DNA of 7,491 nt from Litorimonas sp964414555 (lineage in GTDB: Bacteria; Pseudomonadota; Alphaproteobacteria; Caulobacterales; Maricaulaceae): the NCBI GenBank assembly GCA_964414555.1, contig CAYPWW010000083.1:1-7491 (forward strand), read 5' to 3'. The translations under genes were made by a program, and so were the position numbers. Within the stretch, counting starts at the first letter, position 1; every line of letters starts with the position of its first letter. Positions 1 to 7,251 of the stretch are shown in pieces. Below the pieces are notes generated by a model that worked only from the letters and a program-made list of their open reading frames with translations, was not told the DNA's origin and searched no databases.

Positions 1-7
1 CCTCCCT
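1..7 (-). promoter_or_regulatory. Ribosome binding site of a gene just beyond the left edge
   Basis: On the minus strand the window ends in AGGGAGG, a near-perfect Shine-Dalgarno sequence located about 40 nt downstream of the B12 box of the riboswitch. The start codon of the controlled gene is therefore expected within roughly ten bases outside the window. Two in-frame-open ATGs closer in (minus strand, at 21-19 and 13-11) are less likely starts because they lie upstream of this site. The identity of the gene cannot be seen; B12 uptake or synthesis genes and B12-independent isozymes are the usual targets of such switches. Confidence 0.5.
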
Positions 8-39
8 GCGCATCGGTACATCCCGCCCGGGCGCGTGGC

Positions 40-210
40 GACGGTGTTGGCAGGTCTTCTGACTAAAGGTTTATCGAGGCCCGCGCCTTCCCACCCTTTC
101 GGACAGTGGCAATTGCGGGACCCAAACCTATCACAGCGGCGGGAGCCGTTGGGCGTTCTCAGCCCATTCCCATATTCACGGACATCTCTGCCCGACCAAC
201 GCTGGCGCTG
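40..210 (-). ncRNA. Cobalamin (B12) riboswitch, reading leftward
   Basis: Read on the minus strand, the conserved blocks of the cobalamin riboswitch appear in order. First comes GGGAATGGGCTGAGAACGCC (plus 152-171), containing the P5-type stem TGGGC/GCCCA. Next is GGCTCCCGCCGCTGTGATAG (128-147), matching the family core GCTGCCCCCGCAACTGTGA. Then follows GGTCCCGCAATTGCCACTGT (102-121), and finally the B12 box AGTCAGAAGACCTGCC (49-64). Upstream GGGCAG and GTTGG segments (about 186-202) can pair with CTGCC and CCAAC at the B12 box to close the element, so the outer limits are approximate. Binding of adenosylcobalamin or a related cobamide normally lowers expression of the downstream gene. No T-tract follows the B12 box, and a strong Shine-Dalgarno lies at the window edge, so control of translation initiation is more likely than termination. 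The switch points away from metH and does not lie in the metH transcript. Confidence 0.93.
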
Positions 211-236
211 TAGCGTCACCCAGTCGCAACTGCAAC

Positions 237-256
237 ATATAAAGATTTCTTTATAT
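237..256. promoter_or_regulatory. 20-bp perfect palindrome, candidate operator upstream of metH
   Basis: The arms ATATAAAGA (237-245) and TCTTTATAT (248-256) are exact reverse complements separated by TT. The site is 46 bp before the metH start and about 30 bp from the riboswitch on the other side. A TATATA (252-257) that could serve as a metH -10 box overlaps its right end, and a TTTATA on the minus strand (238-243) could serve the riboswitch transcript. A bound dimer would thus cover both start regions. The position suits a repressor of methionine-cycle genes; the ArsR-family SAH sensor SahR, known to control metH in Proteobacteria, is my best guess. No convincing -35 box is seen for either direction. 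The palindrome is directly visible; the regulator and promoters are inferred. Confidence 0.6.
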
Positions 257-302
257 ACACTCCTCGCCCGCTTTGTTAGACGCCGCGCAAATGGAGTCAC
301 TT

Positions 303-1367
303 ATGTCAAACACGACCGCCAGATGGGACGAAATCCAAGCTGCCGCTGACGCGCGCATCTTGATGCTGGACGGCGCAATGGGCACGATGTTGCAGAAGCA
401 ACAGTTGGAAGAAGCGGATTTTCGCGGCACGCGATTCGCCGATTGGCCCTCGCCTCTGCAGGGCAATAACGACTTGCTGGTCCTGACCAAGCCCGACGCT
501 GTGCGCAAAGTCCATGATGCGTTCTTGGCGGCGGGGGCGGACCTTATTGAGACGAACAGCTTTAACGCGACAACGATCAGCCAAGCCGATTATGACATGG
601 CAGAGCTGGCGCCAGAAATTGCGCGCGCCGCAGCCACGGTTGCCCGCGCAGCCGCCGATGACTGGACCGCCAAAACGCCGGAGAAGCCCCGCGCGGTCCT
701 CGGCTCTGTCGGACCGATGAACAAGACCCTCTCGATTTCACCAAAGGTCGAAGACCCCGGCTTTCGCGATGTAAGTTTCGACGAAGTACGCGACAGCTAT
801 ATTGGCCAAATCACAGCGATGATCGACCTCGTCGATGCCATTTTGATCGAGACGGTATTTGATACGCTGAATTGCAAAGCCGCCATCGCGGCCTGTCGCG
901 CGGTCTTCGCAGAGGTCGGATATGAACGTCCTATCTTGATCTCTGGCACGATTACGGACCGCTCTGGCCGGACGCTCTCTGGCCAGACGGCAGAGGCGTT
1001 TTATATCTCTATCGCTCATGCCAAGCCTTGGGCCGTCGGTCTGAATTGCGCATTGGGTGCGGATGAAATGCGGCCCCATATCGAAGCCATTAGCCGCGTG
1101 GCGGAAACGCGCGTCATCGCCTTCCCCAATGCTGGCCTGCCCAATGCTTTCGGCGAGTATGATGAAAGTCCAGACGACATGACCGCACAAATTGCACCTT
1201 GGATCGAGGGTGGCTTCGTCAATGTTCTAGGCGGGTGCTGCGGCACGACGCCGGATCATATTAATGCGATCTACAAAGCAACGACAGGGCAAGCGCCGCG
1301 CACCCCAGCAACGCCAAAAACAACCTTGCGCCTCTCCGGCCTCGAACCTTTCCAGATTGCGGTCTAG
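303..1367 (+). CDS. metH: Methionine synthase, homocysteine-binding subunit (split MetH, N-terminal part)
   Basis: This 354-aa protein is the homocysteine S-methyltransferase barrel of B12-dependent methionine synthase. It binds homocysteine through zinc and presents it to methylcobalamin on the partner subunit, in the cytoplasm. The glycine-rich strand DGAMGT is at residues 23-28. The zinc ligands are Cys249 (GLNCALG) and the pair Cys312-Cys313 (GGCCGTT), matching Cys247, Cys310 and Cys311 of E. coli MetH. The protein ends after LSGLEPFQIAV, which is the linker before the folate domain in the single-chain enzyme. ATG 303 is chosen because GGAG (293-296) stands 6 nt upstream; in-frame TTG 273 and ATG 291 have no comparable site. 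The stop TAG lies in the same frame as the downstream metH part, 3 nt before its ATG. This split is probably natural, since both halves are intact and their sum equals the usual length. Confidence 0.95.
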   Translation: MSNTTARWDEIQAAADARILMLDGAMGTMLQKQQLEEADFRGTRFADWPSPLQGNNDLLVLTKPDAVRKVHDAFLAAGADLIETNSFNATTISQADYDMAELAPEIARAAATVARAAADDWTAKTPEKPRAVLGSVGPMNKTLSISPKVEDPGFRDVSFDEVRDSYIGQITAMIDLVDAILIETVFDTLNCKAAIAACRAVFAEVGYERPILISGTITDRSGRTLSGQTAEAFYISIAHAKPWAVGLNCALGADEMRPHIEAISRVAETRVIAFPNAGLPNAFGEYDESPDDMTAQIAPWIEGGFVNVLGGCCGTTPDHINAIYKATTGQAPRTPATPKTTLRLSGLEPFQIAV

Positions 1368-1370
1368 CCC

Positions 1371-4004
1371 ATGTCCTCTGCCACCCAATTCATCAATGTC
1401 GGCGAGCGCACGAATGTCGCCGGCTCTGCGCGATTCAAAAAGCTCATCGTCAAAGGCGATTATGAGAAAGCGCTCTCCGTCGCACGCCAACAAGTCGAGA
1501 ACGGCGCACAGATCATTGACGTGAATATGGACGATGGCTTGATCGACGGCGTTGCCGCGATGACACGTTTCCTGAAACTCATGGCGGGCGAACCGGATAT
1601 TACCCGCGTCCCCGTCATGATCGACAGCTCCAAATGGGAGGTGCTCGAGGCAGGCCTGAAATGCGTTCAGGGCAAAGCTGTCGTCAATTCGATTTCGATG
1701 AAAGAGGGCGAGGCAGAGTTTCTAGATCACGCGCGCAAAGTCCGCGATCTGGGGGCCGCCGCCGTCGTCATGGCGTTCGACGAAGAGGGCCAAGCCGAGA
1801 GCGCGGATGACAAATTCCGTATCTGCGAGCGCGCCTACAAACTGCTAACCGAGAAGGTCGACTTCCCACCCGAAGACATCATCTTTGACCCGAATATCTT
1901 TGCCGTCGCGACAGGGATCGAAGAGCATAATAATTATGCTATCGACTTCATCGAGGCCTGCCGCCGTATCAAAGCGCACCTCCCTTATGCTCGGATTTCT
2001 GGTGGGCTGTCCAATGTCAGCTTTGCCTTTCGCGGGAATAATCCCGTTCGCGAAGCGATGCATTCCGTCTTTCTTTATCACGCGATTCCGGCGGGGCTCG
2101 ACATGGCCATCGTCAATGCGGGACAGCTAACGATCTATGATGACATCCCAGAGGAGCTGCGCGAGCGGGTTGAGGATGTCATCCTGAACCGCCGGGAGGA
2201 TGCAACGGACCGCCTGCTGGATATCGCGGAAAAATATCGCGGTGACGGCAAGGCCAAAGCTCGCGTCGTGGATGATGAGTGGCGCAAACTCCCTGTCGGT
2301 AAACGGCTCGAGCACGCATTGGTGCGCGGCATCACGGATCACATCGTGGCCGACACCGAAGAAGCCCGCCTCGCCGCAGACCGTCCGCTGCATGTCATCG
2401 AAGGTCCGTTGATGGACGGGATGAATGTCGTCGGTGACCTGTTCGGGTCGGGCAAAATGTTCCTGCCGCAGGTCGTGAAATCTGCCCGCGTGATGAAAGC
2501 CTCAGTCGCGCATCTCCTCCCCTTCATGGAAGAGGAAAAAGAGAAGCTCGGCATGGCGGGCAGCTCGAATGGTCGCGTCTTGATGGCGACCGTAAAGGGC
2601 GACGTGCACGATATCGGCAAGAACATCGTCGGCGTCGTATTGCAATGTAACGGCTATGACGTCGTCGACCTCGGCGTCATGGTGCCCTGCGATAAAATCC
2701 TAGACGCCGCGATCGAGCATAATGTGGATATGATTGGTCTCTCCGGCCTGATCACGCCCAGCCTGGACGAGATGGTATATGTCGGGAAAGAGATGCAGCG
2801 TCGCGCTATGTCGATGCCGCTGCTCATCGGCGGAGCGACGACATCGAAAACTCATACGGCGGTGAAAATCGAACCGGCCTATGAAGCTGGACCGACCGTT
2901 TACGTGACGGATGCCAGTCGCGCCGTTGGTGTCGTCGGGCAGTTACTGGGCGACGGGAAAGATAGTTACGCCGCCGGCCTTCGCACGGAATACGCAAAAG
3001 CGCGCGAGGCGCATCAACGCGGGCAAACGGCGAAAGCGCGCCTGACCTTGAAAGAGGCGCGGGACAATCCTTGGCGCGGAATCGCCGAAGGTTACACGCC
3101 GCCGAAACCGACGTTTCTTGGGACGAAAACGCTGACGGATTATCCCCTAGAAAACCTACGCGACTTCATCGACTGGACGCCGTTTTTCGCGACGTGGGAA
3201 TTGAAGGGCCGCTACCCTGCGATCCTTGAAAATGAGGCTTACGGAGAAGCCGCGCGCGATCTCTTCGCCGATGCCAATGCCATGCTGGACCAAATGATTG
3301 CGGAAAAATGGGTCAGCGCCAATGCCGTGTTCGGTTTCTGGCCGGCTGCGCGCGAAGGGGATGATGTCCGCGTGTTTACGAATGAAACGCGCGACGACAC
3401 CCACGCCGTTTTCCACGGGTTACGCCAACAAATTTCCAAAGGCACGGCGGCAAAGCCAAACTACTGCATCTCTGATTTCTGTGCCACGGAAGGAGATTAC
3501 ATCGGGGGTTTTGCTGTGACGGCTGGGCTGGGCGAAAGCGCAAAGTCAAAAGCCTTTGAAGCGGCGGGCGATGATTACAACGCCATTTTGTTCAAGGCGC
3601 TCTGTGACCGATTGGCAGAGGCCTTTGCCGAACACCTGCACCAACGCGTCCGCAAAGAATTCTGGGGTTACGCGCCGGATGAATCGGCGAAAGGCGAAGA
3701 CCTTATCGCAGAAAAATATGCAGGCATCCGCCCTGCCCCAGGCTATCCCGCGCAACCTGACCACACGGAAAAAGCGACTCTCTTCCGCCTATTGGACGCC
3801 GAACGCGAAGCGGGGATCGAGCTGACACAGAGCTTTGCCATGCACCCGGCCAGTTCTGTCAGCGGCATTTATTTCAGCCATCCAGACAGCGTTTATTTCG
3901 GGGTTGGTAAGATCGAAAAAGATCAGGTCGAAGATTATGCCCGACGTAAGGATATGAGCGTTGAGGACACGGAACGCTGGCTCGCGCCGATCCTGAATTA
4001 CTAA
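1371..4004 (+). CDS. metH: Methionine synthase, folate/B12/AdoMet-activation subunit (split MetH, C-terminal part)
   Basis: This 877-aa protein carries the rest of B12-dependent methionine synthase: methyl transfer from 5-methyltetrahydrofolate to cobalamin, and reductive reactivation with S-adenosylmethionine. The pterin-binding barrel spans about 5-280, with NVGERTN at 9-15, IDSSKW around Asp85, FDPN around Asp173 and VNAGQ around Asn249. The helical cap is about 310-390 (EGPLMDGMNVVGDLFG). The Rossmann B12 domain is about 395-530; DVHDIG gives Asp411 and the cobalt ligand His413, and SGLITPS gives Ser464, equivalent to the E. coli Asp757-His759-Ser810 triad. The activation domain is about 550-877, with IDWTPF (Asp601) and GIRPAPGYP (Arg787, Tyr792) for AdoMet. 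All key residues are present. Its ATG follows the upstream stop by 3 nt in the same frame, and no purine-rich ribosome binding site precedes it, so translation probably depends on reinitiation after the first gene. It ends at a hairpin terminator. Confidence 0.97.
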   Translation: MSSATQFINVGERTNVAGSARFKKLIVKGDYEKALSVARQQVENGAQIIDVNMDDGLIDGVAAMTRFLKLMAGEPDITRVPVMIDSSKWEVLEAGLKCVQGKAVVNSISMKEGEAEFLDHARKVRDLGAAAVVMAFDEEGQAESADDKFRICERAYKLLTEKVDFPPEDIIFDPNIFAVATGIEEHNNYAIDFIEACRRIKAHLPYARISGGLSNVSFAFRGNNPVREAMHSVFLYHAIPAGLDMAIVNAGQLTIYDDIPEELRERVEDVILNRREDATDRLLDIAEKYRGDGKAKARVVDDEWRKLPVGKRLEHALVRGITDHIVADTEEARLAADRPLHVIEGPLMDGMNVVGDLFGSGKMFLPQVVKSARVMKASVAHLLPFMEEEKEKLGMAGSSNGRVLMATVKGDVHDIGKNIVGVVLQCNGYDVVDLGVMVPCDKILDAAIEHNVDMIGLSGLITPSLDEMVYVGKEMQRRAMSMPLLIGGATTSKTHTAVKIEPAYEAGPTVYVTDASRAVGVVGQLLGDGKDSYAAGLRTEYAKAREAHQRGQTAKARLTLKEARDNPWRGIAEGYTPPKPTFLGTKTLTDYPLENLRDFIDWTPFFATWELKGRYPAILENEAYGEAARDLFADANAMLDQMIAEKWVSANAVFGFWPAAREGDDVRVFTNETRDDTHAVFHGLRQQISKGTAAKPNYCISDFCATEGDYIGGFAVTAGLGESAKSKAFEAAGDDYNAILFKALCDRLAEAFAEHLHQRVRKEFWGYAPDESAKGEDLIAEKYAGIRPAPGYPAQPDHTEKATLFRLLDAEREAGIELTQSFAMHPASSVSGIYFSHPDSVYFGVGKIEKDQVEDYARRKDMSVEDTERWLAPILNY

Positions 4005-4033
4005 AAAACCCGCGCCGGAGCGCGGGTTCTTTT
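4003..4033. terminator. Bidirectional intrinsic terminator between metH and the protease gene
   Basis: A 9-bp stem AACCCGCGC / GCGCGGGTT (4007-4015 with 4020-4028) closes on a CGGA tetraloop. It is followed on the plus strand by CTTTTC, and on the minus strand by a run of six T (the AAAAAA at 4003-4008). It overlaps the last bases of the metH stop codon and lies 4 nt past the stop of the convergent protease gene, so it can end both transcripts. The T-tract is better for the minus-strand transcript. Confidence 0.9.
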
Positions 4034-4036
4034 CGT

Positions 4037-5464
4037 TTATTTTACCGCGACATAGGCCGTTCGACCTTGGCGCTCAATTGAGAGCGCAAAAGGTCCGGTC
4101 CGGCCATCAATCGCGTCTTCGAAATCTTTCAAATCATCAACCGGATCATTATTGACCCGCCGGATGACATCGCCGCGCCGGAGGCCGGAACGATAGGCTT
4201 TTGACCCGCGTTCGACCGAAGAAACGATCACGCCCTCATCGCCACCGCGCAGTTCCATATCCGCAGGAATGTCAGAAATTTCGGCGCCGTCAAAGGCTTC
4301 CATCATAGCCATCTCTTCTGGCTCGATATCAACCGAGGCCATTGCATCCGCATCTTCTGGCATCTCGGCGACATTGATCCGAGTTGTCCGCCGACGTCCA
4401 TCCCGGAGGAAGGTGATGTCGGACTTCGTGCCCGGTTGCAGCAACCCAACAGCATTGCGCAAGTCGGAGCTGTCCAGCACGTCTTCGCCATTAAAGGCGA
4501 TGACCAGATCACCCGACTTCAAACCGGCTTCTTCAGCGGGCGTATCTTCGCCGACCTCTGAGACCAAAGCACCATTTAGAGATTTCAGCCCCAGCGCCGC
4601 TTTCAAATCTGGCGTCACGTCTTGAATGGCGACGCCAATCCGGCCGCGGCGAACTTCGCCCGTGTCCTTCAATTGAGCCATAACGTTTTCAACAATCCGG
4701 ACGGGCACGGCAAAGCCAATCCCATTATTGCCGCCAGAGCGCGAGACGATGGCCGTGTTAATCCCAATCAACTCGCCTTTGGAATTGACGAGCGCGCCGC
4801 CCGAATTTCCGGGATTAATTGAGGCGTCTGTCTGGATGTAATCAGAATAGGTATTACCCCGCCCTTGATCTCGACCCAGCGCGGAAATAATTCCGGAGGT
4901 AACCGTCGAAGACAGTCCGAATGGATTACCCACTGCGATGACATAGTCGCCAACTTGCGCCTCACGCGTTGCCGCGAATTTCAGCTCGCTCAGGTCTTTG
5001 GCGTCGATCCGTAACAGAGCGATATCCGTCTGCGGGTCGGTGCCGACCAGCTCGGCCTCTAACTCGCGCCGATCTTCCAGCGTAACGATAATCTCGTCCG
5101 CGCCCTCGACGACGTGGTTGTTCGTGATGATGAGACCCTCAGACGCGTCGACAATCACGCCGGACCCAGATCCACGACGTTCCTGATTGCCACGATTGGG
5201 CAAGCGGTCGCCAAAAAAGCGTTCCAGCATCTCGGCTTCTGGTGAATTGCCGCGTGCCTTTGTTGTGCCGCGTACATCCAGTGAGACAACCGCCGGCGTC
5301 ACGCGCTCCAGCAGCGGCGCCATCGTCAAAACACCGCGTTGCGGATCAACGGTCAGAGCTTCCGTCTGGCCAAAACGCAACTGCGCTTCAGCGGGCGTGT
5401 TCGTCAAAAGCGGGGCTGCGACCAGTGCGACAGCCGCCGTACCGAGCAAGAGGATTTTTTTCAT
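4037..5464 (-). CDS. Do-family periplasmic serine endopeptidase (DegP/DegQ/MucD-like HtrA protease)
   Basis: This 475-aa protein is a periplasmic quality-control protease that degrades or refolds misfolded envelope proteins. It starts with a Sec signal peptide (MKK, hydrophobic 4-20, likely cleavage after AEA at 25-27). The chymotrypsin-like domain covers about 45-265, with catalytic His117 (TNNHVVEG), Asp147 (TDIALLR) and Ser221 (NPGNSGGAL). PDZ1 is about 274-365 and PDZ2 about 400-475. The segment before the active site lacks the long cysteine-containing loop of E. coli DegP, so it looks more like DegQ or MucD; I assign no symbol. The linker between the PDZ domains (366-404) is unusually acidic and methionine-rich. 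ATG 5464 is chosen because GGAG stands 6 nt upstream and the signal peptide begins there; an in-frame ATG 21 nt earlier would put polar residues ahead of MKK and precede the GGAG site. It is convergent with metH and shares its terminator. Confidence 0.95.
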   Translation of the reverse strand: MKKILLLGTAAVALVAAPLLTNTPAEAQLRFGQTEALTVDPQRGVLTMAPLLERVTPAVVSLDVRGTTKARGNSPEAEMLERFFGDRLPNRGNQERRGSGSGVIVDASEGLIITNNHVVEGADEIIVTLEDRRELEAELVGTDPQTDIALLRIDAKDLSELKFAATREAQVGDYVIAVGNPFGLSSTVTSGIISALGRDQGRGNTYSDYIQTDASINPGNSGGALVNSKGELIGINTAIVSRSGGNNGIGFAVPVRIVENVMAQLKDTGEVRRGRIGVAIQDVTPDLKAALGLKSLNGALVSEVGEDTPAEEAGLKSGDLVIAFNGEDVLDSSDLRNAVGLLQPGTKSDITFLRDGRRRTTRINVAEMPEDADAMASVDIEPEEMAMMEAFDGAEISDIPADMELRGGDEGVIVSSVERGSKAYRSGLRRGDVIRRVNNDPVDDLKDFEDAIDGRTGPFALSIERQGRTAYVAVK

Positions 5465-5495
5465 GGCAAACTCCATTCCGTCCATATTTGAATTG

Positions 5496-5523
5496 AATGT
5501 AGGTGACCTCTACCAAGTCGCAA
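5496..5523 (-). promoter_or_regulatory. Possible sigma-70-type promoter of the Do-family protease
   Basis: On the minus strand TTGCGA (5523-5518) and TACATT (5501-5496) are separated by 16 bp, which would start transcription about 25 nt before the protease ATG. Both hexamers are imperfect. I found no good match to the EcfG (GGAAC...CGTT) consensus in this orientation, nor an obvious RpoH or RpoE box. Confidence 0.3.
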
Positions 5524-5556
5524 CATGCGCAAGCATAAAGTGAAGATGAATTAATT

Positions 5557-5591
5557 GTGACGGAACGGTCAGGTTAAGAGCCCGCCGTCAC
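5557..5591. repeat. Inverted repeat downstream of the maoC-like gene
   Basis: GTGACGG (5557-5563) and CCGTCAC (5585-5591) are exact reverse complements with a 21-nt loop. The repeat begins 5 nt past the maoC-like stop codon in the minus direction. A transcript leaving the acyl-CoA operon could fold here, but it is followed by AATTAATT rather than a clean T-run, so it is at most a weak terminator. It could also be an operator or simply part of the 132-bp gap before the protease gene, in which nothing else stands out apart from the possible promoter. Confidence 0.35.
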
Positions 5592-5596
5592 TCAAA

Positions 5597-6055
5597 CTAT
5601 CCGGTGAATTGCATCCCGAGCCAATCCGCGACCAGCGCAGGCTTGTCTTCCCCCTCGATCTCCACCGAGACCGCATAGGTCAGGAGATATTGTCCCGGTC
5701 GTTTTTCCTCGGCAGATTTCAACACGAATATCGCGCGGACTCTCTTACCGACCTTCACAGGGGCCAAAAAGCGGACTTTCTCGAATCCGTAATTCACGCC
5801 CATTTTGACGCCTTCGATCACGAGGCCTGCGCCTTCGCTGAATTTCGACAGCAGGGAGAGCGTCAGAAACCCGTGCGCAATCGGACCGCCAAAGGGTGTC
5901 ATCTTGGCCATCTCAGGATTGACGTGAATGAACTGGTGATCCTCTGTCACGTCAGCGAACTGATTGACGCGGTCCTGTTCGATCGTAATCCAATCGGATG
6001 TGCCCAGCTCTGTGCCGACGAGGCTTTGTAGGTTTTCAGCTTTAACGGATTTCAT
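5597..6055 (-). CDS. MaoC/NodN-family enoyl-CoA hydratase (hot-dog fold)
   Basis: This 152-aa single hot-dog protein belongs to the (R)-specific enoyl-CoA hydratase group, which adds water to trans-2-enoyl-CoA in the cytoplasm. The hydratase-2 signature is clear: FADVTEDHQFIHVNPE followed by FGGPIAHGFLTLSL, giving the catalytic pair Asp39 and His44. The length and the opening WITIEQDRVNQFADVT resemble the NodN-like branch. The start is set at ATG 6055, because AAGGGG (6067-6062) stands 6 nt upstream; an alternative ATG at 6061, two codons earlier, directly abuts that site and is poorly placed. It begins 11 nt after the acyl-CoA dehydrogenase stop, and its ribosome binding site touches that stop codon, so the two are almost certainly co-transcribed and perhaps translationally coupled. 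It probably hydrates the enoyl-CoA made by the neighbouring dehydrogenases; its substrate is unknown. Confidence 0.9.
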   Translation of the reverse strand: MKSVKAENLQSLVGTELGTSDWITIEQDRVNQFADVTEDHQFIHVNPEMAKMTPFGGPIAHGFLTLSLLSKFSEGAGLVIEGVKMGVNYGFEKVRFLAPVKVGKRVRAIFVLKSAEEKRPGQYLLTYAVSVEIEGEDKPALVADWLGMQFTG

Positions 6056-6066
6056 GGTCATCCCCT

Positions 6067-7203
6067 TTAGTAAGCGTCGTCTGTCGCGACTTCGTTCATA
6101 TGATAATGCGCATCGCCGAGCAGCTCTTGCAAGACCCGAATCCGTTTCATGAAAAGGCCGATGTCATATTCATCCGTCATGCCCACGCCGCCGTGCATCT
6201 GCACACCTTCTTGGCTAGCGAGTTTGGCGACCGAGCCGAGCTTAGCTTTGGCCATGGCGCAATAGCGCGCGGCATTTTCGTGGCCCTCGTCCAGCGCAGT
6301 CAGCGCGCCAACGACAGCGGAACGGGCGATTTCCAACTCGGAATAAAGGTGGCTGCTGCGGTGTTGCAGCGCTTGAAACTCGCCGATGATTTTGCCGAAT
6401 TGTTGGCGCTCTTTGATGTAGGCTACGGTATCTTCGAAGGCTTGCGCCCCTGCACCCAGCAGTTCTGCCGCAGCAATACCACGCCCCGCCGACAGGACTG
6501 CATCCAGCACGTCCATACCGCCATTGAGCTCACCCAAAAGCGCGTCCCCGTCAATTTCGACGTTATCTAGATCAATCCGCGCGGCGTTGCGACTATCGAC
6601 CATGATCGTGCGTTCCGTTGAAATGCCGTCCGTTTTTGGATCGACAAGGAAGAGCGAGAGGCCCGTCGCATCGCCTGGCTCTCCCGAGGTCCGTGCGACC
6701 ACGATCAGCTTATCCGCGACATGACCATCCACGACCATGGCTTTCGAGCCGTTGAGCTTGAAACCATTTCCGGACGGTTCTGCCGTTGTTTCTGTCGCGC
6801 GTGGATTGTGCTTGACGCCTTCATCCAGCGCGAGTGCCATGACAGCTTCTCCGCTCGCGATCTTGGGCAGATATTCGGATTTCTGCGCGTCTGAGCCATG
6901 CTTTAGCGCCGTGGCCGCCAGAACAGCCGTCGAGAGAAATGGTGAGGCCGTCAGGTTACGGCCCATCTGTTCAGCTACGAGGCCCGCCGCCAGATAGCCC
7001 ATGTCCACGCCGCCATGATCTTCCGGCACGATAATTCCTGCGAAACCCATCGCCGCCATTTCGGCCCAGAGTGCGCGGTCAAAGCCCGTTTCATCGCGAT
7101 TATCGCGCAGTTCTCGCAGCGCTTTGACGGGGGCTTTCTCGGCGAAAAAGCCCTGCGCCATATCGCGCATCATGATTTCGTCTTCGTTCAGTACGAGTGC
7201 CAT
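6067..7203 (-). CDS. Acyl-CoA dehydrogenase family protein, apparently lacking the catalytic glutamate (beta-type subunit)
   Basis: This 378-aa protein has the complete acyl-CoA dehydrogenase fold: N-terminal helices about 1-120, middle beta domain about 121-225, C-terminal helical domain about 230-378. FAD-domain landmarks are RQQFGK (266-271), IGEFQALQHR (273-282) and QMHGGVGM (335-342). Two hallmarks are altered. The usual TEPxAGSD of the middle domain reads LDEGVKHNP (126-134). At the usual YEGT site near the C-terminus the sequence is VLQELLGDAH, with Leu362 aligning to the catalytic Glu. It therefore looks like the degenerate partner of a two-subunit dehydrogenase, as in ChsE1-ChsE2 (FadE28-FadE29) of mycobacteria; PimC-PimD is another two-subunit dehydrogenase. 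The gene just upstream keeps the Glu. The start ATG 7203 follows GAGAGA at about 6 nt. A stand-alone enzyme with a base elsewhere in the sequence cannot be excluded. Confidence 0.9.
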   Translation of the reverse strand: MALVLNEDEIMMRDMAQGFFAEKAPVKALRELRDNRDETGFDRALWAEMAAMGFAGIIVPEDHGGVDMGYLAAGLVAEQMGRNLTASPFLSTAVLAATALKHGSDAQKSEYLPKIASGEAVMALALDEGVKHNPRATETTAEPSGNGFKLNGSKAMVVDGHVADKLIVVARTSGEPGDATGLSLFLVDPKTDGISTERTIMVDSRNAARIDLDNVEIDGDALLGELNGGMDVLDAVLSAGRGIAAAELLGAGAQAFEDTVAYIKERQQFGKIIGEFQALQHRSSHLYSELEIARSAVVGALTALDEGHENAARYCAMAKAKLGSVAKLASQEGVQMHGGVGMTDEYDIGLFMKRIRVLQELLGDAHYHMNEVATDDAY

Positions 7204-7251
7204 TTTAGTCTCTCTTGATAAGCCATTTTTTGCGAAAACTGCGCGGGCGTC

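Noticed and set aside
24..33. CGCCCGGGCG palindrome between the B12 box and the left edge, considered as an intrinsic terminator or operator.
   Set aside because: It has no loop or T-tract and is a short GC-rich palindrome in the expression platform of the riboswitch; it may take part in its folding, but no separate role can be supported.
273..302. Upstream in-frame TTG 273 and ATG 291 as alternative metH starts.
   Set aside because: GGAG at 293-296 is spaced ideally for ATG 303, and the extra residues are not needed by the family.
35..349. Open reading frame on the plus strand through the leader region.
   Set aside because: It runs antisense through the cobalamin riboswitch and into metH in another frame, has no ribosome binding site, and encodes no recognisable protein.
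738..1190. Long antisense open frame inside metH (150 aa), and similar opposite-strand frames elsewhere such as 5609-6031.
   Set aside because: They are mirror frames of well-supported conserved genes, with no ribosome binding sites and no recognisable domains.
5500..5514. Imperfect dyad GTAGAGGTCACCTAC upstream of the protease.
   Set aside because: Only 4 bp pair symmetrically around the centre; this is expected by chance and it overlaps the spacer of the possible promoter.
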